Shown here piece by piece: positions 1 to 11,425 of a stretch of 64,000 nucleotides of DNA. The notes below the pieces were generated by a model. That model was given only the letters and a program-made list of their open reading frames with translations, was not told the origin of the DNA and ran no database searches. Within the stretch, counting starts at the first letter, position 1. Each line of letters opens with the position of its first letter. Source of the DNA: Arthonia radiata (Eukaryota; Ascomycota; Arthoniomycetes; Arthoniales; Arthoniaceae); contig PSQN01000001.1 of assembly GCA_002989075.1 (NCBI GenBank), positions 719,760-783,759 on the forward strand, read 5' to 3'. The translations under genes and the position numbers were made by a program.

Positions 1-102
1 TGAATGGGTGGTATAGCTTGTGTCGAGGCTGTTGTAGACAATGAAGAGTATAAAGAAACAAACAGTGAATGCAATAAGCACTGGAGGTTTGACGGACGTC
101 AT
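1..102 (-). CDS. 5' end of a type II (signal-anchor) membrane protein, truncated by window edge
   Basis: An open frame starts with ATG at 102 on the minus strand and is still open at base 1, giving 34 residues. After a short basic N-terminus (MTSVKPP) there is a hydrophobic run of about 16 residues (VLIAFTVCFFILFIVY), then a polar Ser/Thr-rich stretch. A short cytosolic tail, one membrane anchor and a polar stem is the layout of fungal Golgi type II proteins such as glycosyltransferases, but no catalytic domain is visible and no family can be named. The start is chosen because the frame is clean and the anchor begins right after it. A chance ORF is possible because only 34 codons are seen. 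Confidence 0.5.
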   Translation of the reverse strand, partial: MTSVKPPVLIAFTVCFFILFIVYNSLDTSYTTHS

Positions 103-1888
103 GATAATCGGTCTGAGCCTGATGCAGCTGACTACCGTCGAAGGAAGGTATTTTGAGTGTTCGAGAAAGCCTAACGACAAGAAGCAGGAAAGAGCAGGAA
201 AGAGCGTCACGCGCAAGCGGCGTTGGGCAGCTGCAAAGGGTAGATGGATAAGTGAACGGGCGAATTGACACATATCAGTGAGCCTACACCATCTTAAAGC
301 ATCCGATGCGGCCATCCCGCTTCTGTGTGAGGACTAATGCGGCACGTGGAGCTCTACTGGACCAGACCGGTGGCTGTCGCTTCTAGAGCATAACGGGCAG
401 TGACGCGCTCTTGGGGGCTCCTATGAGTGCCAAGAGAAGCGGTCATGAAGGGAGGGTCATGAAGGGAGTATGAGAGTGTCAGACTGCTGCGGTAAGCCAC
501 CGCGGGGGCCGTTTGTGATTGAACAGGCTGACCATATCTTGATGTATGGGGACTGTTCGGAATTGGAGTGTATGGGAGAGACTCCGATTCGGTAGGCATT
601 CGATAGCAACGTTGTTCTCACGTGTGAACCCAGTAAGTACACATGCCGCGCAAGGCACGTTTGTCACAGCATACGCGCACCGCGCGGTACTTCCTAATTG
701 GTGGCGAGCTTATCCCAATTAACGGGTTGAGATGCATCCACAGGGCCAAAACCGTCCTTTCTTACGCTGACTACAACAGCCACGGCGATGGCTCGCTCAC
801 AGTCTTCTTCCTGTGGAGGATTCAGGACTTGTGCTCGCAAGCTTAAATGTATGATGCGTGCTGAGTGCCTAGCTCGCATGAGGCCAGACTTCAGCACCAA
901 GCTTTTCGGTAGCTCGTGAGTCGTAGGCGAAGTGAAGAAGGAAGTTGGAAAGCCGTGTGCATGCGGCAACTGATTTGGGCGAACTAGGGGCTGATGCGGC
1001 AAGGCCGACGAAACGCTCATGCAGCCCTATCCGCGAGCTCATCCCCCGGACCCTTCAGGACATCTTTCGAAACTAATACGGTCAGCAATCACTCGCCTCA
1101 ACAATTCCCCTATGCATATGCATGTCAGATACAACTCCCCGAAATAGTCCTTCTACACCGTGGCTTCTATGTCAAAATACTCACAGCGCCTACTCATCGC
1201 AGCGGGCATCTTGAGGTGGATTGCGGCATCCAACTCCCGCTGCTCCACGGCATTCTTCGCATCATTTACCATGTCTGCCTATCCATGTCTCATCTTGTGA
1301 AGTTTCAAGGGCGACTGACGTCTGATGCGAGCCGTCGCCGTGGATTGGGGCTGGAAATGCGGCAAGCCTGCCGCGAGCGTTGCGGCCGGTGCACGGGACA
1401 GTGCGGAATCTGAGGCAGCTGCTTTTACAACGTTACACGTGTAAGCCTATTGTCATTCTCTGACCTCTAAGATGCCTGTAGCGACGAAATCATGCCGCTT
1501 GGGTGGCTTGTTGTCTGCTGTCAGCGCCGAACACATAAGCGGTTTCGGGTGGGGACTCGTATGTTACCTGTGAATGAGGAGGTCTGACAGAGATCGTCTG
1601 TACGGGGCTGATGAAAGAAATTGTTGACTCCGAGTTTGCTGGAGGATCTGTAAGATAACCTCCGTTTCATGCTTCTTTAAAATTACATAGGTTCACTCTG
1701 GGGGATGGAAACCATTTGTTGACTACATCTCACGTGCTACATCCGCCCACGGAAGCCGTGTTTGAGGACCGTGATGGACAACTTCCCACGCAGCTTTCAA
1801 AGTCTGGCAGTCGATCTTTCCTCAGACTGACCTCTGAACAGACTTGAGCTCATGTTTCTGGTGCTTAAGACGCGGTGGCACGGGTCGC
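103..1888. other. Intergenic stretch without a convincing gene
   Basis: About 1.8 kb separates the start of the left-edge membrane protein from the stop of the glutathione-dependent dehydrogenase. Base composition is normal. Short open frames exist on both strands (the longest is about 139 codons on the plus strand at 994-1413), but none gives a recognisable domain or a protein-like composition. The part next to position 102 should hold the promoter of the left-edge gene; a CACGTG hexamer occurs near 343. Confidence 0.5.
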
Positions 1889-3261
<1,373 letters not shown>

Positions 3262-3581
3262 TGGCGGAAGAAGATTTGATTCAAAAAGATTGGAGATCCG
3301 TATTCACGTAAATGGATGTGGTTAATTGTTCAGAGCGTTGCTGCAGAAAGCAATGAAAATGCTAGGCTATGACGATCTGAAGGCCCCGCAACGTGAATTT
3401 CGGCGGAGGGGCATCTTTCTTGTCGCCGACTTATACCCGAGAACTGCAGCGGATCGCATTACCACAATCATGTTCGCTTCGTGGCTTCTCGTGTGCCAGG
3501 CTTACACGATTAGGCTGCTTCAATACGCAGAAGACAGGTTCGTAACGTCTTGATTATTTGTAGCAGCAGTCGTCGAATTGC
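3262..3581. promoter_or_regulatory. Intergenic region upstream of the glutathione-dependent dehydrogenase
   Basis: These 320 bases lie between the dehydrogenase start and the stop of the next minus-strand gene. They must contain the dehydrogenase promoter and the 3' end of the neighbour. I see no specific binding site I would defend. Confidence 0.4.
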
Positions 3582-5093
3582 CTAGTCAAAGATACCACTC
3601 TTCTTCGTCACCTGGGCAGCCTCCGCCATTTCCGCCTCTGTCGGCATATTCACAATCATCAAATAGAGCGTGTCCTCTCCAAGCGTTCTCTTGACAAAGC
3701 TGATGGGCGTCAAGCCTTGGTCTTTCCTCTTCTGCCGGTAGTCTCGTCGAATTTGTCGCATTGACCTTTTGTCGTCCGCTGAGGCGCCCAACTGTTGTTT
3801 CCTACCAGTCAGCACTTGCTGTCGAATCGGGGGCGTGTAGTCGACGCCCATCCTGGCTGCGTGAAGCTGTCCACGCTCTTCACGTCGTTCTGTACGGTAC
3901 GCACGACGCTCACGTCGCTGACCGCCAGCTCGGCCGCCGGAGAGCAGGTTCATAATTCCACCACTGTATGCTTCGTGCCTGGGATCGCTCATGCCAGATT
4001 TGAACTCGGGTTCTGTACCTGGAATGCTTAGTTTACTACCAGGATTCTTCTGTGCCCACGTGGCTTGCGCTCGCTTGTCCTGGTAGTCGCTGACAAATGC
4101 CATGCTTCGCTTGAAAGCGTTGGCCTTTTCCTGATCGGGCGCCTGTTCCAATGTTGGGAAGATCAAAGGCGCACACTCTGGTATCTGGTTGTCAGAAGCT
4201 TTCCCGGCAGCGGCCCGAAGCTTGCTGCGTCCTCCCTCCCGCGCTGCCACTGCGGAAATGGTGTTGCTGTTCAGATCTGCAATTTGCGATACCTGGTTTG
4301 ACTTGGGCTTATAGCTCATGATCATGGCGTACAGACCGTGCGGTTTGAATAGGTGCTCATTCATCTGATCGAGGTACGTGTTCGTCTTAGCAGACTCATA
4401 CACGCGCTTGCCAGCCTCAACTGATACGTGTACTGCCAGTGCTGCAAAATGTATGATAGGATCTACAGATCCCGCAGCTATGGTCTCGGCCATGACAGAC
4501 AGTGCGACTGCACTGTTGAAGGCGGTGAAAGTGCCTTGCCCCTTGATTGCTCTTTCAAAGCCGTTAATGAACTCCAGGAAGAGAGCCTGATCGATGCCCG
4601 AGTCTTGCAACACAGGCGCGTAGGCACGTATAAAGCCACGAGTCTTGGCTTGGGGCCGGCGTTGCGGTAGGACTACAGGACAAGGTAAAGATGGAAATGG
4701 TGCACCTTGTAGATGGTGCGGATGCCGGGCCAGCATTTCGCTAATGAATTTCCTGACGTTGATGACCGGCTCTTGGTCAGGACGGGCGGAGAGCTCATCT
4801 TGCGTTGCGTCTCGAGCCCAGTCATCTTCATCGTCATCAGTTGAATCGCCTTCGTCAGAGGGATTGTCAGACACTTCGCTGGACGGAGAGGGGCTGCGTT
4901 GTCCACTGATATCGGAGTAGGCTGGTGGTAGATCACCAGGCGGGTGTTGCTGTACTCCTGGGGACGTATTCGCGTCAGGTGTCTCTGTCAACGATTGCTG
5001 CTGACTTTTGGCTTTCTTCTCCTTGTTGTGCTGGTATGCTTCTGATGCAAGACCGACCAAGGGGTTGATAGTTCGCGTGATTAATCTAGACAT
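3582..5093 (-). CDS. Conserved fungal protein of unknown function with a PPxY-type motif
   Basis: A single-exon frame of 503 residues starts at the ATG of MSRLITRTINPLVG; the four codons upstream begin with GTG, so the ATG at 5093 is preferred. Regions: a short N-terminal segment; a long polar, Pro/Ser/Asp-rich region containing PPAY (about residue 57) and an acidic stretch (DSTDDDEDDW); a folded-looking block at about residues 150-265 from RGFIRAYAPVL through a small-residue hydrophobic helix (AVALSVMAETIAAGS) to LFKPHGLYAMIMSYKP; then an Arg-rich, probably charged-helical segment (QRRERRAYRTERREERG) and the end KKSGIFD. From memory the central block resembles a family of uncharacterised Pezizomycotina proteins; no function is known to me. 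The PPAY motif could bind WW domains such as those of Nedd4/Rsp5 ligases, which is inference. Confidence 0.8.
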   Translation of the reverse strand: MSRLITRTINPLVGLASEAYQHNKEKKAKSQQQSLTETPDANTSPGVQQHPPGDLPPAYSDISGQRSPSPSSEVSDNPSDEGDSTDDDEDDWARDATQDELSARPDQEPVINVRKFISEMLARHPHHLQGAPFPSLPCPVVLPQRRPQAKTRGFIRAYAPVLQDSGIDQALFLEFINGFERAIKGQGTFTAFNSAVALSVMAETIAAGSVDPIIHFAALAVHVSVEAGKRVYESAKTNTYLDQMNEHLFKPHGLYAMIMSYKPKSNQVSQIADLNSNTISAVAAREGGRSKLRAAAGKASDNQIPECAPLIFPTLEQAPDQEKANAFKRSMAFVSDYQDKRAQATWAQKNPGSKLSIPGTEPEFKSGMSDPRHEAYSGGIMNLLSGGRAGGQRRERRAYRTERREERGQLHAARMGVDYTPPIRQQVLTGRKQQLGASADDKRSMRQIRRDYRQKRKDQGLTPISFVKRTLGEDTLYLMIVNMPTEAEMAEAAQVTKKSGIFD

Positions 5094-5740
5094 ATTGATA
5101 TGCACAGACTAATACAAGTCTTTTAAGGTATCAATTCTACAGCAAGCTTAATATGAGGTATAACATGGAATACGAAAGAAAACAGTCAAGTGAAGGAGCT
5201 TATGTATTGTTCTACTTGTATTTGCGCGCATATGTGGAGACAGTGCTGGAAAGTGGCTTCGTTCCGCTGAGCTTGAAGATTAGTACGTCCCTAAGCGAGT
5301 CTTTTAGGCGTTCCATTGGGAGGGGCATGGCCGTTGTGAACAGCCACAGCCAGTGCCTCAGAGGACGGCACAGCTTCTTCAGGTCGCTAACCAAACCTGG
5401 CATCCCATGCGATTGACTAAGAGCGATGTTTTCAGCCCAGAGATGACGGTCACTAGAGCCACAAGAGTTACATAGACAGGTCAGCTGTGAACAAACATCT
5501 TGAGAATGAAAATGACATTCCTTGGCTGGCCCAAATTCAGAGGGACTAAGATCACGTGATGGTTCATAGGGCTGAGTAGGGAGCACGGCTCAGGATGGAT
5601 CGGTTGGCCTCATCGACTCGCAAAGTCGACGTGGAAGAGTCCATCATACAACTCGCTCATCAACTCACTCTTCTCTTGCATCTCGCACCTCACTTTTTGC
5701 CGCTACTTCAGCACCCAGAACTTCACACATCACCGCCGAG
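5094..5740. promoter_or_regulatory. Divergent intergenic region between the unknown protein and V-ATPase subunit c
   Basis: The two flanking genes start away from each other, so these 647 bases should hold both promoters. The stretch just before the VMA3 start (about 5640-5740) is pyrimidine-rich, as is common upstream of strongly expressed fungal genes. No gene is supported here. Confidence 0.45.
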
Positions 5741-6563
5741 ATGTCTTCAGACCTTTGGTACGCGCTCCTTTATCCCGTCTACGATAATGCTCCGACCAGC
5801 TCAGTGAGCTCCTTGCTCAAAACGTTCCCCAATCCACATGCCTCCTTTGATGTACTTTGTGCTAATCAAGTTGAACTTTCAGCCCCGTTTATGCCGTAAG
5901 TCAAGCAGTTTTCGCGACCTGAGCGCTTAAAATGGTTTGCGGCCAAGGCCTCCGTCACGATGGCGAATATGTTCCGTTCAACGGCGTCTAACACATTCAT
6001 GATAGCCTTTCTTCAGCGCGATGGGTTGCGCATCAGCAATCATCTTCACATGTTTTGGCGCAGCCTATGGTACAGCTAAGGCTGGCGTTGGTATCTCCGC
6101 GATGGGTGTCCTCCGACCAGACTTGATTGTCAAGAGTACGTACATACAAGACACAGGCGTCAAGCAACGGTGTTCTGACACACACCAGACATCATTCCAG
6201 TCATTATGGCTGGTATCATCGCCATCTACGGTCTCGTCGTGTCTGTTCTGATATCTAACGACCTTAATCAACAAACCGCGCTCTACACCGGCTTCATCCA
6301 GCTCGGTGCTGGTCTCTCCGTCGGTCTCGCCGGTCTCTCCGCTGGCTTCGCAATTGGTATCGTTGGTGACGCTGGTGTCCGTGGTACCGCCCAGCAGCCA
6401 AGACTCTTCGTCGGAATGATTCTGATCCTCATTTTCGCGGAAGTGCTGGGTACGTCTTCAGCCTTATCCCTCGCAAACGCAATACTGACATAATCCAGGT
6501 CTTTACGGTCTCATTGTCGCTCTGCTCATGAACTCGAGGAGTACCCCCGAGACGCCTTGTTAG
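5741..6563 (+). CDS. VMA3: V-type ATPase proteolipid subunit c, 5 exons
   Basis: This is the membrane rotor subunit of the vacuolar proton pump; the ring of c subunits carries protons across the vacuolar membrane. Splicing exons 5741-5757, 5883-5895, 6006-6135, 6189-6449 and 6499-6563 gives 161 residues beginning [20 protein letters not shown], the usual length and N-terminus in filamentous ascomycetes. Four hydrophobic helices are visible. The proton-carrying Glu lies in helix 4 ([18 protein letters not shown]), and [20 protein letters not shown] is the invariant loop before it. Two tiny 5' exons (17 and 13 bases) precede the main body, as in other ascomycete vma-3 genes. All introns are GT-AG and keep phase. 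The gene is divergent from the unknown protein and convergent with the L16 gene. Confidence 0.96.
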
Positions 6564-7232
6564 ATTTTGTCACCAAGTTCTTCGTCAAGGCATGAATATG
6601 TGGCAAAAAACGCTGGGCAGCAGCAAGCAACAACTGGACAAAGGCTAAATGTGCGACACGTTAGCCAGCGCATTCACAGCCGGCGCATGCTTTGAGCGCC
6701 CATGCATTGGTACTTGATATAGCACCAGTAACGGCGTTAAAATGGAAGGCGGCAAGCGGCTCCTGTGTAGGAGCTGGTAAATATGTAGTTCAACAAGGTG
6801 TATTCTATCGGACAGTATCTTCTCACCCAAATTATTCTCAGCCCATGTACTCTCGCGCTGTCGCACCACTTCGTCGCCCCTTTCACAGGGCCGTGGCCAG
6901 GACCAGGTTGCAAGAATGGCTTCGGTTATTTCTACAGTCTTGCTGCGCGGTCTGCCGTTGTGATGGTCTCTGCGTTGTTCGCAGCCAGCTCCTGTCCCCG
7001 TAACGCTTGCTGGCCCCTCCCAGAGCCGTCCGAGTAATTGAGCAGAGCTCCATGCAGGTATCATTCATATTTCTCTTCTCCAAAGCGTCCATCCTTCAGG
7101 AGGCCCGCGGTGGCCGCGGTGGACTGTCCGCGGCTCAGAGTATCATCGAGTGCCATCAGATGGGCGCTTTCAGACCACCGGACACCACGGCTGCTTACGA
7201 GGCTGGCTCCACACCAGAACGAGATCGAGCAT
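6564..7232. other. Convergent intergenic region between VMA3 and the L16 gene
   Basis: These 669 bases lie between two stop codons of convergent genes. Short open frames overlap here on both strands, but none has protein-like composition. The region should contain both 3' untranslated regions. I see nothing else. Confidence 0.5.
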
Positions 7233-7977
7233 TTAATCAGTCCCTGGTAATCTATGCGCGGTCTCCTCACCAGGCAGCTTCTTCCTCGGCCGGTGCAAGT
7301 CCGCCGCTGTCACACCTGGCGAAAGCTTCGTAATGCCCATCACGGGCGGGTCGCCGCGCTTCACGAACTCATACAACCCTGCATTCGTCAGACACGCTCC
7401 ACCACGTCAAGCACAAGACAAGCTCACCAGGCATCTTATTGGCCGCCAATCTCATCGCATCCCTTATAATCTGCTCATGGCAGTCCCCGCTCAACTCAAA
7501 CAGCACCCGACTAACCGGCACCCTCGCCGCCCAATGATCGAATTTGCCCTTGCCCGTGCCCATGCGGCTCTCATTGCCCTTCGTGAACACCGCGGTTGCT
7601 GTGTTGACCCGCGTGAAGAGCCTGAAATTCGTACCTCTTAATCGTCGCCGTATCACCTCCTCGCCGTTCTTGAACTGATGTGCGGAGATTCGCCGGTCGT
7701 GGTCTTTCAGGCGCAAGCCGTAGTCTCCCCATATCACTGTCGTGCCGCGCGTGCTGCCGCCTGTGCAGACGCGGGGACGCCCTTTCATGTCTTTGAACTT
7801 GATGTCGCGCTTCGGTACGAGCCAATTGTGGTTGGAGGGTGTGGTGGTGAAGGAGCGAGACGCAGAGGGTGGAGCTTGAGGCCGGCGCTGGCGTTGGAGG
7901 CATGCTCGGCAGGTCGTCAGGGGCGATAGTAGAGTGCTTTGGGTCCACGGGAAGCGTACGCGTATTGAAGATGCCAT
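7233..7977 (-). CDS. MRPL16: Mitochondrial large-subunit ribosomal protein uL16m, 2 exons
   Basis: This is a component of the mitochondrial ribosome large subunit, homologous to bacterial L16. Exon 1 is 7428-7977 and exon 2 is 7233-7378; the 49-base intron interrupts the glycine codon of NKMPG. The product is 231 residues. Residues 1 to about 45 are Arg/Ser-rich without acids, fitting a mitochondrial presequence. The L16 body follows: KGRPRVCTGGSTRGTTVIWG, then RRLRGTNFRLFTRVNTATAVF, the hallmark GTGKGKFDHWAARV, and after the intron YEFVKRGDPPVMGITKL. The C-terminal extension ends LPGTD. The gene is divergent from RFC1 with only 337 bases between the start codons. Confidence 0.93.
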
Positions 7978-8314
7978 CTTGAGCCGTGTCGGTATTCAAT
8001 GCAGTAGATGTCTTTTCGTATTCACTGGTCAAGATGCAGGCCGCCAAGCTTTGAGAGGAGCTATCGGAGCTGACGTGGCACTCTTTATCCGGCGGCAGAA
8101 TGTGATAAGCTGTCTCTTTATCTTCATACGCCCCATGACGCGCTCTCGTAATCCACTTTACGCGACTGCTTCCTGGACATTGGACGAGCAAAGGAAACGG
8201 CTGACTGCACCTTAAGAACCTAAAAGGCTACAATGTTAGCTTCATAGCCTCTGTCTGATCTGTCTACTGTTCTGTTCTTCTCCTTCAAACAAATTCATCC
8301 CTCCGAAGCACACA
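7978..8314. promoter_or_regulatory. Short divergent promoter shared by MRPL16 and RFC1
   Basis: Only 337 bases separate the ATG codons of MRPL16 (minus) and RFC1 (plus). Both promoters and 5' untranslated regions must fit here. A pyrimidine-rich stretch (about 8255-8300) precedes the RFC1 start, whose context is CACAATGTC. I do not identify a specific factor site. Confidence 0.5.
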
Positions 8315-11300
8315 ATGTCGGACATTCGCAGCTTCTTTGGAGGCAAGCCGTCCGCGAAACCTGCAGCTAAAGAAGAGAGCTCGCCCAAGAAGAGCGCAGG
8401 CAAGCGGGGACGTCCCAGAAAGGTTGTCGACGACGATGAAGAGGATGAGGCTCCACCGCCTAAGAAGTCAACCCCCAAAAAAGCGCCAGTCAAGAAGCGC
8501 GATCCGACACCAGATGCTGAAGAGACCACGACGGCAGACTACTTTGGCTCCAGCAAGTCGAAGAAGTCCACTTCAAAGACGACAAAGCCTGCGAAAGATA
8601 GCGGTGTGCCGCGTGTTGAGGTGACACCCAAAGCCTCTCCAGCCAAATCAGTCAAATCAGAAGCCCCTGCTAGTGGTAGAAGTTCTGGGAGGAGAAAGAA
8701 GCCTATCAGCTACAACGATGATGATGAAGAGGATGACGATTTCAAGATTCATATGGACGAGGACGGCGGTGATGATGTCTTTGCGGCAGAGTACAAGAAC
8801 GGCAAGAAGGGCGCTGACCACTACGAGGAAGATGAAGATACGAAGGATGTTGCGGACTTGGAAGATGACGAGCCTGTGAAGCCGAAGAAAGAAGCCCCTA
8901 AGAATGCACGTAAGCGCAAATCTGAGGTCAAAGAGGAAGACGACGAAGAGGAAAAGCCAAAGAAAGCAAAAGCTCCTCGCAAGTCGAAGGCAAAGGAAGA
9001 GCCCACTAATGGAGCGGAAGCACAAGCTATCTTCGACACGATACCGACGGTTCGCGCGCCAACGCCGCCTCCAAAGGATGCCGATGGCAAGCCTAACTTC
9101 AAGTTTGGTGGTGCGCACGCGAACTCTGGGCCTGCTCCAGCAGCTGGCTCCAAGGAGATACCTACAGGTGCTGAGAACTGCCTCGCGGGTATGTCCTTCG
9201 TCTTCACCGGTCTGCTGTCGTCGATGAGCCGCGACGAAGGGCAGGAGTTGGTGAAGCGCCACGGCGGTCGTATCGTGGGCGCGCCCAGCAAAAAGACGAG
9301 CTTCGTCGTTCTGGGTAGTGACGCGGGTCCAAGCAAGCTGCAGAAGATCAGAGACATGAACATCAAGACGATCAATGAGGATGGATTATTCGACCTCGTG
9401 CGTCGACTACCTGCTCATGGTGGTGACGGCAAGGCTGGTGCTGAATTCAAGGCAAAGCAGGACAAGGAGCAAGAGAAGATGCGTGAAGAGGTAGCTAAAG
9501 CTGAAAAGGAGGAAGCAGAAAAAGCGAAGGCGAAGGCCGGGCGCTCATCGACGGTCTCACAAGCTCCTATCGGAGGCGCGCGTGCGAATGACAAGGCTCC
9601 TGATTCCGGACCTGATCAGCGCCTATGGACTGTAAAATATGCTCCTACACAGCTGAGTCAAATCTGCGGCAACAAAGGCCAAGTCGAGAAGTTGCAGCGC
9701 TGGCTGAGGAGTTTTCCGGTAAACCAGAAGAAGGGTTTCAAGCTTGCCGGAGCTGATGGCAGCTTCGTCTATCGAGCTGTGATGATCCATGGTCCCCCTG
9801 GTATTGGCAAGACGACGGCCGCACACCTCATCGCGAAGATGGAGGGCTACGACATTGTTGAGTCCAACGCATCAGACTCGCGATCGAAAAAGCTTGTGGA
9901 AGCCGGCTTAAGAGGCGTTCTATCAACCACATCGCTCATGGGTTATTTCGCCGGTGACGGCTCCGAGGTCGAAGCATCAAAACGCAAGCTTGTACTCATC
10001 ATGGACGAAGTCGACGGCATGTCTGCAGGTGATCGTGGCGGCGTCGGCGCTTTGGCAGCCGTCTGCAAAAAGTCACAGATACCAATGATTCTCATCTGCA
10101 ATGAGCGCAAGCAGCCAAAGATGAAACCATTCGACCACGTTACCTTCGATCTACCCTTCCGACGACCGACAGCAGATCAGATCCGCGCGCGCATCATGAC
10201 TATAGCCTATCGCGAGAAGATGAAGATTCCAGGCCAGGTCGTCAACGCGCTGGTGGAGGGCTCTCGCGCAGACATCCGACAGGTAGTCAACATGGTCTCA
10301 CAAGCCAAGCTGGACGCCGAAGCGGAAGCTGAAGCCACCGGCGAGCCCCTCAGCGAAGCCCTCGACTACGAAAAAGGAAAGTCGATGAGCCGCGCTTGGG
10401 AGAAGAACGCGGCCATGAAGCCTTGGGACATCCTCAGCAAGATCATGGGCCCCGAGATGTGGTCGGCCTCCAGCAAAGCCACCCTCAACCAAAAGGCCGA
10501 GCTCTACTTTGCAGACTTCGACATCGCGCCGCTCATGCTGCAGGAGAACTACCTCGGCAGCCAACAGCCTCTCCGCTCCCAGGGCGCCCGCAACGAGCGC
10601 GAGCGCAAAGCCAGAGTCCTCGCGCTCGCCAGCCAAGCCGCCGACTCCTTCTCCGAGGGCGACCTCTGCGAGCGCATGATCCGCGGCGGTGAGCAGCATT
10701 GGACGCTCATGCCTACGCACGCCATCCTCTCCTTCGTGCGCCCCGCCTCTTTCGTCGCGGGCTCTCTCGCTGGCAACTCCACGGGTTTCCCCTCCTACCT
10801 CGGCAAGCTGAGCACCATGGGCCGCATGTCCCGCCAGGTCAAGGAAGTCCAGGGCCACATGCGCCTGCGCGCCAACGCCGAGAAGGACGAGCTCCGCCAG
10901 CAATATCTCCCGCTGCTCTGGGCGAAACTGGTGAAGCGCCTCGCTGTCGACGGTAAAGACGCGGTGCCGGATATCATAGACATGATGGACTACTATTACC
11001 TGACGAAGGGGGACTGGGACTACATCGCGGAGCTCGGCGTGGACTACATGGACCAGGAGAAGAACAAACTGGAGACGGCCACGAAAGCCGCGTTTACACG
11101 GCTGTATAATGCCGCGAACCATCCGATGCCGTTCATCAAGGCCAGCCAGGTGCTGCAGCCGAAGAAGATGCCGAAGGTGAAGCCGGATGTGGAGGAGGCG
11201 CTGGAGGAGAGCGAGGAGGAGGTTGTGGCGAGTGATGCGGAGGCGAAGGATGAGGAGGATCAGGGCACGCTGGAGGAACAGCTGGGGAAGGATAAGTACA

Positions 11301-11425
11301 TTAAGAAGCCTAAGGCGAGGAAGGCGGCGGGGAAGGGGAAAAAGAAAGCGGTTATTGCGGATGAGGATGAAGAAGAAGAGGAGAAGCCGAAGAAGGGGAA
11401 GGGCAAGGGGAAGGCGAAGAAGTAG
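8315..11425 (+). CDS. RFC1: Replication factor C subunit 1 (clamp loader large subunit)
   Basis: This is the largest subunit of the RFC complex, which opens and loads PCNA onto primer-template junctions in the nucleus. The frame encodes 1,036 residues in one exon. The N-terminus MSDIRSFFGG matches the conserved RFC1 start and is a degenerate PCNA-interacting motif. Residues about 15-280 are Lys/Asp/Glu-rich and disordered, with nuclear-localisation-like basic clusters. A BRCT domain spans about 286-365 (AGMSFVFTGLLSSMSRDEG). The AAA+ module starts near 435 (RLWTVKYAPTQLSQICGN); Walker A is GPPGIGKTTAAHL from residue 493 and Walker B is LVLIMDEVDGM with D564/E565. The sensor region is MILICNERK. 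The RFC1 C-terminal domain follows to about 955, then an acidic segment and a Lys/Gly-rich tail. Length and domain order are normal for fungi. Confidence 0.97.
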   Translation: MSDIRSFFGGKPSAKPAAKEESSPKKSAGKRGRPRKVVDDDEEDEAPPPKKSTPKKAPVKKRDPTPDAEETTTADYFGSSKSKKSTSKTTKPAKDSGVPRVEVTPKASPAKSVKSEAPASGRSSGRRKKPISYNDDDEEDDDFKIHMDEDGGDDVFAAEYKNGKKGADHYEEDEDTKDVADLEDDEPVKPKKEAPKNARKRKSEVKEEDDEEEKPKKAKAPRKSKAKEEPTNGAEAQAIFDTIPTVRAPTPPPKDADGKPNFKFGGAHANSGPAPAAGSKEIPTGAENCLAGMSFVFTGLLSSMSRDEGQELVKRHGGRIVGAPSKKTSFVVLGSDAGPSKLQKIRDMNIKTINEDGLFDLVRRLPAHGGDGKAGAEFKAKQDKEQEKMREEVAKAEKEEAEKAKAKAGRSSTVSQAPIGGARANDKAPDSGPDQRLWTVKYAPTQLSQICGNKGQVEKLQRWLRSFPVNQKKGFKLAGADGSFVYRAVMIHGPPGIGKTTAAHLIAKMEGYDIVESNASDSRSKKLVEAGLRGVLSTTSLMGYFAGDGSEVEASKRKLVLIMDEVDGMSAGDRGGVGALAAVCKKSQIPMILICNERKQPKMKPFDHVTFDLPFRRPTADQIRARIMTIAYREKMKIPGQVVNALVEGSRADIRQVVNMVSQAKLDAEAEAEATGEPLSEALDYEKGKSMSRAWEKNAAMKPWDILSKIMGPEMWSASSKATLNQKAELYFADFDIAPLMLQENYLGSQQPLRSQGARNERERKARVLALASQAADSFSEGDLCERMIRGGEQHWTLMPTHAILSFVRPASFVAGSLAGNSTGFPSYLGKLSTMGRMSRQVKEVQGHMRLRANAEKDELRQQYLPLLWAKLVKRLAVDGKDAVPDIIDMMDYYYLTKGDWDYIAELGVDYMDQEKNKLETATKAAFTRLYNAANHPMPFIKASQVLQPKKMPKVKPDVEEALEESEEEVVASDAEAKDEEDQGTLEEQLGKDKYIKKPKARKAAGKGKKKAVIADEDEEEEEKPKKGKGKGKAKK

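Noticed and set aside
1130-1275. Possible small spliced minus-strand gene beginning MVNDAKNAVEQREL with a GTGAGT donor
   Set aside because: The codons are protein-like, but joining to the nearest acceptor (ATAG near 1112) gives only about 38 residues and there is an in-frame stop just upstream. Too short to support without transcripts.
994-1413. 139-codon plus-strand open frame in the left intergenic region
   Set aside because: The composition looks random (many Cys, His and Arg), with no domain or splice extension. It was kept only as a description of the intergenic stretch.
7571-8191. 206-codon minus-strand open frame overlapping MRPL16 exon 1 and its promoter
   Set aside because: It is a different frame from the clear L16 protein, has no recognisable content, and spans the divergent promoter.
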